Part shown: piece after piece, positions 58,052 through 64,000 of the stretch
How positions within the stretch are numbered: position 1 is the first letter of the stretch
How the letters are laid out: each line of letters begins with the position of its first letter
Assembly: GCF_002744715.1 (NCBI RefSeq)
Contig: NZ_KZ319372.1
Coordinates: 124,001 to 188,000 of the forward strand
Length of the DNA stretch: 64,000 bases
Reading direction: 5' to 3'
Source: Marinobacter profundi
Lineage (GTDB): Bacteria > Pseudomonadota > Gammaproteobacteria > Pseudomonadales > Oleiphilaceae
The notes under the pieces: model-generated
Told to the model about the DNA's origin: nothing
The model's input: the letters and a program-made list of their open reading frames with translations, nothing else
Databases searched by the model: none
Program-made: the position numbers and the translations under genes

Positions 58052-59086
58052 ATGCATTCCACAGGCGGTAGTAAAGATCTCCCGGCCATACGGGCCCACT
58101 ACGCCGACATTCTTTGCCAGCTGGCGGAGGAGAAGGGCGTTCCCCGCAACCGTCTGCTTGGCGCAGCCGGCGTGCGACCGGCCGTCCTTGGCCATCCCGA
58201 CAACCTTATCACCCTCGACCAGTTCGCCGCCCTGAACCGCTGTGCCCTTGAACTCACCGGCGATGCCGCCCTCGGCCTCGAGTTTGGCGGACGGCTGAAG
58301 TTTACCACCCATGGTGCCTTGTCCCAGGCGGCCATCAGCAGCGAAACCATTGCCGATGCGCTGTCGATTCTGATCAAGTACTTCCGTATCCGCTTCAGCT
58401 ACATGGCGCTGACATTTTTCACGGAGGGTGACGAAGCGGTGCTGCAGCTGGACATCCTCCGCGACCTGGACGGTCTGGAAGTGTTCAATGTGGAAGTGGT
58501 GATGGCGTCGATCATGGATGTGAACCTGCTGCTCTTTGGCACCCGGCTACTGGTCACCGGATCCTGTCGGCTGAGCTATCCGGCGCCAGCCCATGGCGCA
58601 GCCTACCGCCGTTTGTTTGGTGATCGGGTCAGCTTCGGCACCGGGGTCAACCAGCTGCGTTTTGGCCGTGACTTCCTTGATCTGCCGATCGCGTTGTCCA
58701 ATCCGGTAGCGCGCCGGGTAGCCGAAGCCCAGTGCGAAGAGGAGATGCGTCACCTGGAGGCAACCAGCTCGGTGGCCACCCGGGTGCAGCGGCTGCTGGA
58801 TTCGGTGCGCAGTGGCCGGTTGCCCGGGCTGGAAGAGGTGGCTGGTCAGCTACATACCTCCGCCCGGACCTTGCGCCGGCAACTGGGCGCCGAGGGCGTG
58901 CGGTTTCAGGAGATTCTTGATCGGGTGCGGCACCGCCGAGCCATCGAACTGCTGACCCGGGCCGGCCTGAGTATCGATGAGGTAGCCTATCGCCTGGGTT
59001 ACAGTGATCCGTCCAATTTTGGCCGGGCGTTCCGCAAATGGGAGGGGTGCTCACCCTCGGTGTACCGCACCCGCCAGCGCAGCTGA
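58052..59086 (+). CDS. AraC family transcriptional regulator
   Basis: 344-residue regulator of the Arabinose_bd/HTH_18 type. The effector domain (about 20-210) has LELTGDAALGLEFGGRLKFTTHGALS-like segments; the DNA-binding part (about 250-340) has LEEVAGQLHTSARTLRRQLG and SIDEVAYRLGYSDPSNFGRAFRKWEG. It is divergent from the ECF sigma gene, and its stop converges on speA by 6 bases. No autoinducer or metabolic neighbour tells its role. Confidence 0.9.
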   Translation: MHSTGGSKDLPAIRAHYADILCQLAEEKGVPRNRLLGAAGVRPAVLGHPDNLITLDQFAALNRCALELTGDAALGLEFGGRLKFTTHGALSQAAISSETIADALSILIKYFRIRFSYMALTFFTEGDEAVLQLDILRDLDGLEVFNVEVVMASIMDVNLLLFGTRLLVTGSCRLSYPAPAHGAAYRRLFGDRVSFGTGVNQLRFGRDFLDLPIALSNPVARRVAEAQCEEEMRHLEATSSVATRVQRLLDSVRSGRLPGLEEVAGQLHTSARTLRRQLGAEGVRFQEILDRVRHRRAIELLTRAGLSIDEVAYRLGYSDPSNFGRAFRKWEGCSPSVYRTRQRS

Positions 59087-59092
59087 CGCGGT

Positions 59093-61003
59093 TTACTCTT
59101 CGAGATAGGTGTAGCCATTCAGGCCGCTTTCGAGCTCCGCCAGCAGGGATCGTTGCTCGTCCTCCGCCAGGTCACTGGCACCGAACTTCTGCCGATAGGT
59201 CTCCAGCAGCGCTTCCGGTTCAAAATTCACGTAACGCAAAATCTTGGCAACCGTATCGCCGGCAATGGCTTCGCTGACCTCATAACCGCCCTCGGCGTCG
59301 CGCCGGACATCCACCGAGTGGGTGTCGCCGAACAGGTTGTGCATGTCGCCGAGGATTTCCTGATAGGCCCCGGTCATGAAGAAGCCCATCAGCAGCGGGC
59401 TGCGGGGATCGTCCAGCGGCATGGGCAGGGTGGTTTCCACGCCCTGGCCATCCACATAGCGGTCGATGCGGCCATCGGAGTCGCAGGTGATGTCCTGGAT
59501 CACCGCGCGGCGAGTCAGTGCCCGGTTCAGCCCGTTGATCGGCATGACCGGAAAGATCTGGTCGATACCCCAGACATCCGGCAGTGACTGGAACAGCGAA
59601 AAATTGACGAACAGCTTGTCGGCGAGCTTTTCATTGAGTTCGTCAATAATCTCCCGGTGTGCCCGGTTGGCACTGTCCAGCTGGCCACGCAACAGGCGGC
59701 AACAGGTGGTGTACAGGCTCTCCGCGTTGGCGCGGTCCGCCAGGGTCACCAGACCGTGGGCGAACTGGGCGTGCACGTCGCTCATGGCGTGGAGCACGTC
59801 GTGATAGATCTCGATCTGGGAGCGGGGGCAGTGGTCATCCCGCAGGCTTTGCAGGTCCCGCCACAGATCGTGCAGTGGGCCCGGGGCATCGGCTGCCGGT
59901 TCGCCGGTTTCGCGGACCTCCGGGGCTTCCCGGTCGATGACATTGGTCACCAGCACGGCGTGGTGCGCGGTCAGGGCGCGGCCGGATTCGCTGATCAGGT
60001 CCGGGTGTGGGATGCCGGCGCGGTCGCACTCCGCCTGCAGGGTATGGATGACGTTGTAGGCATATTCGGTGACGCTGTAGTTCATCGAGCAGCTGCTGCG
60101 GGAGCGGGTACCTTCGTAGTCCACGCCCAGCCCGCCGCCGATGTCGACGGTACCGATCGGCGCGCCGAGCTGGCACAGTTCGCTGTAAAAGCGGGCGCAT
60201 TCCTTGAGGCCGGTCTGGATGTCGCGGATATTGGCGATCTGTGAGCCGAGGTGGAAATGCAGCAGTTGCAGGGAGGCCAGTGCGCCGGCCGCCCGCAGCT
60301 GTTCCACCACATCGAGTACCTGGTTGGCAGACAGGCCGAACTTGGATTTCTCGCCGCCGGTATTCTGCCAGTTGCCCTTGCCGATGGTGGCCAGCCGGGC
60401 GCGGATACCAATCAGCGGGGTGACCTCCAGGTTGCGGGCCTCCTCAAGAATCAGCGGCAGCTCGGACTGTTTTTCCACCACAATGAAGACCCGGTGGCCC
60501 AGCTTCTGGCCAATCAGCGCCAGGCGGATGTATTCACGGTCCTTGTAGCCGTTGCACACAATCACCGAACCGGGCTGCCGGGACAGCGCCAGTACCGCCA
60601 TCAGTTCCGGCTTGCTGCCGGCTTCAAGACCAATCTGGCCGTTGCCGGCGGCCGGTTCGCTGGCGATCAGCTCTTCCACCACCCGCCGTTGCTGGTTGAC
60701 CTTGATGGGATAGACGGCGGTATAGCGCCCCTGGTAGTCATGCTCGGCGGCAATCTTGTTGAACGCACCGCACAGCTTGTTGACCCGATCGTGAAGAATG
60801 TCGGTGAACCGTATCAGTACCGGTAGCTGGATGCCCTGGCTGACCAGGCTGCGGGTGAGCTCGGGCAGGTTGATATCATCACCACTGCGGCCCCGGTCCG
60901 GGCGGATCAGTACATCGCCATCGGAATTGACGTCAATGTAGCCATCGCTCCAGTGGGCAATGTTGTAGACCTTGTGAGCGTTGCTGCCGGAGAGTTCGGT
61001 CAT
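59093..61003 (-). CDS. speA: Biosynthetic arginine decarboxylase
   Basis: 636-residue PLP enzyme converting arginine to agmatine, the first step to putrescine. The PLP lysine lies in VYPIKVNQQRRVVEEL near 100; the HFHLGSQIANIRDIQTG segment lies near 255; DIGGGLGVDYEGTRS near 288 binds the cofactor phosphate. A helical insert spans about 370-430, and the C-terminal domain follows. The length matches E. coli SpeA (658). The ATG is preceded by AGGATA. It is divergent from speE, which acts later in the same pathway; speB is not in the window. Confidence 0.96.
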   Translation of the reverse strand: MTELSGSNAHKVYNIAHWSDGYIDVNSDGDVLIRPDRGRSGDDINLPELTRSLVSQGIQLPVLIRFTDILHDRVNKLCGAFNKIAAEHDYQGRYTAVYPIKVNQQRRVVEELIASEPAAGNGQIGLEAGSKPELMAVLALSRQPGSVIVCNGYKDREYIRLALIGQKLGHRVFIVVEKQSELPLILEEARNLEVTPLIGIRARLATIGKGNWQNTGGEKSKFGLSANQVLDVVEQLRAAGALASLQLLHFHLGSQIANIRDIQTGLKECARFYSELCQLGAPIGTVDIGGGLGVDYEGTRSRSSCSMNYSVTEYAYNVIHTLQAECDRAGIPHPDLISESGRALTAHHAVLVTNVIDREAPEVRETGEPAADAPGPLHDLWRDLQSLRDDHCPRSQIEIYHDVLHAMSDVHAQFAHGLVTLADRANAESLYTTCCRLLRGQLDSANRAHREIIDELNEKLADKLFVNFSLFQSLPDVWGIDQIFPVMPINGLNRALTRRAVIQDITCDSDGRIDRYVDGQGVETTLPMPLDDPRSPLLMGFFMTGAYQEILGDMHNLFGDTHSVDVRRDAEGGYEVSEAIAGDTVAKILRYVNFEPEALLETYRQKFGASDLAEDEQRSLLAELESGLNGYTYLEE

Positions 61004-61219
61004 GGCTTGGTATCCTGTCCAGAAACCTGTGGCGGCCAGTGGCCGGCGTGTTGGCGCCCATTGTATGAATTCGCAGGGCGACCCGAAAGCGCCGTTTGCG
61101 GAAATTACGTGGATAATTCTCCGTACAGGATGCTTTAGCTATCTGCCATCCGCACCTACAATACCCCCCATTAACGCGGGCCTCCTGGTCCGGGCATTAA
61201 CGGAATATGGAGAGCAGAC

Positions 61220-62101
61220 ATGACCGCACTCAATGAAGGCTGGTTCACCGAGGTGTTTCAGGACAAGGGAACGGCGTTTTCCCTGCAGGTAAAGCGCAAG
61301 CTCCATGAGGAACAGAGCCAGTTCCAGAAGCTGGAAATCTATGAAACCGAAACCTTTGGCAACCTGATGGTGCTGGATGGCTGTGTCATGCTGACCACCC
61401 GGGACAACTTCCTTTACCACGAGATGATGACCCATCCGGCACTGTTCACCCACCGCGACCCGAAAAAAGTTGTCATCATTGGCGGCGGAGATTGCGGAAC
61501 CCTGCGTGAAGTGCTCAAGCACCCGGGCGTGGAAGAGGCCTGGCAGGTGGAAATCGACGAGCGGGTGACCCGCCTGGCGGAGAAATACTTCCCCGAGCTG
61601 TGCGACGCCAACGACGATCCACGGGCCAACTTCTTCTTTGGCGATGGTATTCAGTGGATGCGGGATGTGGAACCCAATAGCGTTGACGTCATCATCATCG
61701 ACAGCACCGATCCGGTCGGCCCGGCGGAAGGCCTGTTCGCCCTGGATTTTTACCGCGACTGCATGCTGGCCCTGCGGGACGGCGGTATCGTGGTACAGCA
61801 AAGCGAGTCGCCGCTGCTGCACACCGAGACCATCATCAGGGACATCCATGAAGACATGAAAAAGGCCGGTTTCGACCATGTCCAGACCCTGCCGTTCCCG
61901 CAGCCGGTGTATCCCACCGGCTGGTGGAGCTGCACCATGGGGGGCAAGGACAAGCCGGTGAAATACTTCCGCGAGGAAGATGCCGCCCAGCGACCGTTCG
62001 TAACCCGCTATTACAACCCCGGTATCCACCACGGTGCCCTTGCCATGCCACAGTTCATGGTTGATGCGCTGGACGACCAGGTACTGCCCGGCGAAGCCTG
62101 A
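61220..62101 (+). CDS. speE: Spermidine synthase (polyamine aminopropyltransferase)
   Basis: 293-residue enzyme transferring aminopropyl from decarboxylated S-adenosylmethionine to putrescine. Core motifs are GCVMLTTRDNFLYHEMMTH near 57, the nucleotide-binding VVIIGGGDCGTLREVLKH near 85, and the active-site DSTDPVGPAEGLF near 160. GGAGA precedes the ATG. It is divergent from speA, 216 bases apart, linking arginine use with polyamine synthesis. Confidence 0.96.
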   Translation: MTALNEGWFTEVFQDKGTAFSLQVKRKLHEEQSQFQKLEIYETETFGNLMVLDGCVMLTTRDNFLYHEMMTHPALFTHRDPKKVVIIGGGDCGTLREVLKHPGVEEAWQVEIDERVTRLAEKYFPELCDANDDPRANFFFGDGIQWMRDVEPNSVDVIIIDSTDPVGPAEGLFALDFYRDCMLALRDGGIVVQQSESPLLHTETIIRDIHEDMKKAGFDHVQTLPFPQPVYPTGWWSCTMGGKDKPVKYFREEDAAQRPFVTRYYNPGIHHGALAMPQFMVDALDDQVLPGEA

Positions 62102-62139
62102 TTGGGGTTCGCATTCTTGCCGGACTTGGCTAGACTGAG

Positions 62140-62171
62140 GGTGATCAACCTTTGATCGACTGTTGATCACC
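62140..62171. repeat. 10-bp inverted repeat downstream of speE
   Basis: Perfect 10-base arms (62140-62149 and 62162-62171) surround a 12-base loop that itself contains a third TGATC. It starts 39 bases after the speE stop and 90 bases before the DUF6316 gene. No T run follows; it may be an operator or a weak terminator. Confidence 0.5.
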
Positions 62172-62260
62172 CCCGTCTGTTTGCCGGGGTAAGGTCGAGC
62201 CCGATTTTGGGGCGGGTGAAAAAAGCAAAAATAACGCGTGCTGTCGCGAAGGAGCAGGAT

Positions 62261-62452
62261 ATGGATGTTCGTAAGGGTGAGCAGGGCAAGCACTGGTTCC
62301 GCAGTGACCGTTTTACCATGATTAACGGCCAGTGGTTTTTCCAGACTCGCGAAGGCTCCTTTGAGGGACCGTTTGATACGCTGGATGAGGCCCGTATGGA
62401 GCTGCTGCTGTTCCTGCGCCACGCGGACGACGTGCTCTATTCAGCGGGCTGA
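62261..62452 (+). CDS. DUF6316 family small protein
   Basis: 63-residue soluble protein. The pattern HWFRSDRFTMINGQWFFQTREG and the segment GPFDTLDEARMELLLFL match DUF6316 proteins of marine gammaproteobacteria, whose role is unknown. The ATG at 62261 has AAGGAG 8 bases upstream; the frame's first ATG (62207) has none. It stands alone with a terminator 111 bases after its stop. Confidence 0.8.
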   Translation: MDVRKGEQGKHWFRSDRFTMINGQWFFQTREGSFEGPFDTLDEARMELLLFLRHADDVLYSAG

Positions 62453-62563
62453 ACGATTGCCGAGCCTGGTTATGGTCAGACTGGTCAGGGTCCATAGTGC
62501 GGCGGCTCATAGTTCTGACGGTAATAATGCAGACGTATAGCAGCCAACGAATACCGGAATCAG

Positions 62564-62594
62564 GAAAGGGCGCCCGCGGGCGCCCTTTCTTTTT
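62564..62594 (+). terminator. Strong rho-independent terminator near the amtB 3' end
   Basis: A perfect 12-base inverted repeat (62564-62575 with 62578-62589) ends in a run of T on the plus strand (62590-62594). It closes the DUF6316 transcript, about 20 bases before the end of the convergent amtB. Confidence 0.85.
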
Positions 62595-62612
62595 GCTGAA
62601 CTTGCCGATGAA

Positions 62613-63881
62613 TTACTTGGAGCTGACGAACTCCGGGTAGGCTTCCATGCCGCATTCGGACAGGTCCACCCCTTCGTACTCGTCTTCCTCGCTGACTCGC
62701 AGCCCCATCACGGCCTTGATGATACCCCAGACAACCAGGCTGGCAATGAACACCCAGACAAAGATGGTAAGGGCGCCGATGATCTGGCCGCTGAAGCTGA
62801 CGTCGCTGTTGGTTACCGGTACCAGCAACAGGCCGAGCAGACCGCAGACACCGTGCACCGAGATGGCACCAACCGGGTCATCAATGCGCAGCTTGTCCAT
62901 GGTCACCACGCTCAGCACAACCAGCACGCCACCGAAGGCACCGAAGATTGCTGCAGTCAGCGCGCTCGGGGTTGATGGCTCTGCCGTGATGACCACCAGA
63001 CCGGCCAGGGCACCGTTGATCAGCATGGTCAGGTCGGCCTTGCCGAACATCAGGCGGGCGGTAATCAGCGCGGCAATGGCACCGCCGGCAGCCGCGGCGT
63101 TAGTGTTCAGGAAGACCATCGCGACGGAGTGGGCGTTGGCGATATCACCAAGCTTGAGCACGGAGCCGCCGTTGAAGCCGAACCAGCCCATCCACAGGAT
63201 GAACATACCGATGGCGGCCAGGGGCATGTTGGCTCCGGGGAAGGCGCGAATCTCGCCGTTCGGGCCGTACTTGCCCTTACGGGCACCCAGCAGCAGGACA
63301 CCGGCCAGGGCTGCGGCCGCACCGGCCATGTGGACGATCCCGGAGCCGGCGAAGTCACTGAAGCCAAGGTCGCCCAGGTTGTACATGCCGAACACGTCCT
63401 TGCCGCCCCAGGTCCAGGCGCCTTCCAGCGGGTAGATGAAGCCGGTCATGAACACCGCAAACACCAGGAATGCCCATAGTTTCATGCGCTCGGCAACCGC
63501 ACCGGAGACGATGGACATGGCTGTGGCGACAAACACTACCTGGAAGAAGAAATCCGCCGCGCCGGAGTAGATGGAACCGCCGGTGAAGCCGTCTTCGCGA
63601 CCGGCAAACTCGCCGAGCACCGCGTCAACGTCCACGTCACCCATGCCGGACAGAACGATACTGCCACCGTACATGATCGCGTAGCCGCAGATCAGGTACA
63701 TGGTGCAGGCTACTGCGAACAGAGCCACGTTCTTGGTCAGGATCTCGGTGGTGTTCTTGGCGCGCACCAGGCCGGATTCCAGCATGGCGAAGCCGGCGGC
63801 CATCCACATGACTAATGCGCCGCATACAAGAAAATAGAAGGTATCTATAGCGTATTGCAGGTGAAAGAGATTGCTTTCCAT
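62613..63881 (-). CDS. amtB: Ammonium transporter AmtB
   Basis: 422-residue inner-membrane ammonium channel with eleven membrane segments. Typical stretches are FAMLESGLVRAKNT near residue 31, the DFAGSGIVHMAGAAAALAG segment with the first pore histidine near 182, GWFGFNGGS, and AISVHGVCGLLG with the second pore histidine near 340. The ATG is preceded by GGAGGG. Amt genes often follow glnK; that gene would lie upstream to the right of the window edge and is not seen. No sigma-54 promoter is visible in the 119 bases left. Confidence 0.95.
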   Translation of the reverse strand: MESNLFHLQYAIDTFYFLVCGALVMWMAAGFAMLESGLVRAKNTTEILTKNVALFAVACTMYLICGYAIMYGGSIVLSGMGDVDVDAVLGEFAGREDGFTGGSIYSGAADFFFQVVFVATAMSIVSGAVAERMKLWAFLVFAVFMTGFIYPLEGAWTWGGKDVFGMYNLGDLGFSDFAGSGIVHMAGAAAALAGVLLLGARKGKYGPNGEIRAFPGANMPLAAIGMFILWMGWFGFNGGSVLKLGDIANAHSVAMVFLNTNAAAAGGAIAALITARLMFGKADLTMLINGALAGLVVITAEPSTPSALTAAIFGAFGGVLVVLSVVTMDKLRIDDPVGAISVHGVCGLLGLLLVPVTNSDVSFSGQIIGALTIFVWVFIASLVVWGIIKAVMGLRVSEEDEYEGVDLSECGMEAYPEFVSSK

Positions 63882-64000
63882 ATGAAGCCCTCCGCACGAG
63901 GCTTTTCAGGTTATAAGTTTTTTTGCGTTGGCTGGTCAGTCAGTGGGGCAGCCTCAGACTGCCTCTTCCCCGGTTTCGCCCGTCCGGATCCGGATTGCCT

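Noticed and set aside
61139..62422. 427-codon antisense frame across speE
   Set aside because: It runs through speE, the inverted repeat and the DUF6316 gene; no domain is visible and both sense genes are convincing.
63882..64000. Sigma-54 promoter or NtrC site upstream of amtB
   Set aside because: No GG-N10-GC pair with TGGC/TTGC character was found in the 119 bases available.

Overview
The window is about 64 kb of gene-dense, GC-rich chromosome from a gammaproteobacterium. Gene content and order point to a Marinobacter-like or Pseudomonas-related marine organism. As I recall the P. aeruginosa chromosome, the sets ubiD/rho/trxA/ppx, FKBP-algQ-dsbB, hemC-hemD-hemX-hemY with algR-algZ-argH, and lysA-dapF-DUF484-xerC all lie close together there. 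Here the same blocks appear, rearranged and with extra genes between them. The genus is an inference from synteny; no rRNA or tRNA gene was seen. Almost everything is core chromosome: there is no prophage, integrase (other than XerC), insertion sequence or CRISPR array.

Layout. 0-13.4 kb: rep helicase, a receiver-like/GGDEF/EAL protein, tex, gshA, an rmf-like gene, dsbB, the anti-sigma-70 factor rsd/algQ, an FKBP isomerase, a two-gene unit of a TIGR02444 protein and a DUF4124-like membrane protein, and the ABC-F ATPase yheS. 13.4-22.6 kb: ppx, trxA, a compact molybdopterin operon (moaB-moeA-moaD-moaE, without moaA or moaC), rho with a long leader, a large perfect hairpin repeat, then ubiD and a ferredoxin/flavin reductase. 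22.6-28.7 kb: a leftward algZ-algR-hemC-hemD-hemX-hemY block, divergent from argH. 30.2-37 kb: a PAS-GGDEF-EAL protein with decayed active sites, then lptM-lysA-dapF-DUF484-xerC, mostly overlapping.

37-47.3 kb is more accessory: a BvgS-like orphan histidine kinase, two unrecognised small proteins, a PlpD-like patatin/Omp85 protein, a lipoprotein, a GntR/FCD regulator, and an AraC regulator abutting a cardiolipin synthase. Opposite the AraC gene is a 30-codon reading frame (47373-47465) with a near-perfect ribosome binding site and its own terminator, behind four direct TGTCA repeats. This is the most interesting undescribed unit I can point to.

47.7-64 kb: a YbfF-like hydrolase, a 52-residue membrane protein, an SMP-30/strictosidine synthase-like protein, a thioesterase, a quinone reductase, a CPA-type antiporter, tcdA, a DmdC-like acyl-CoA dehydrogenase, an ECF sigma/ChrR anti-sigma pair with a candidate autoregulatory promoter, another AraC regulator, speA and speE (polyamines), a DUF6316 protein and amtB. 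Many starts were moved from the longest open frame to an internal codon with a clear Shine-Dalgarno sequence; the reasons are in each entry.
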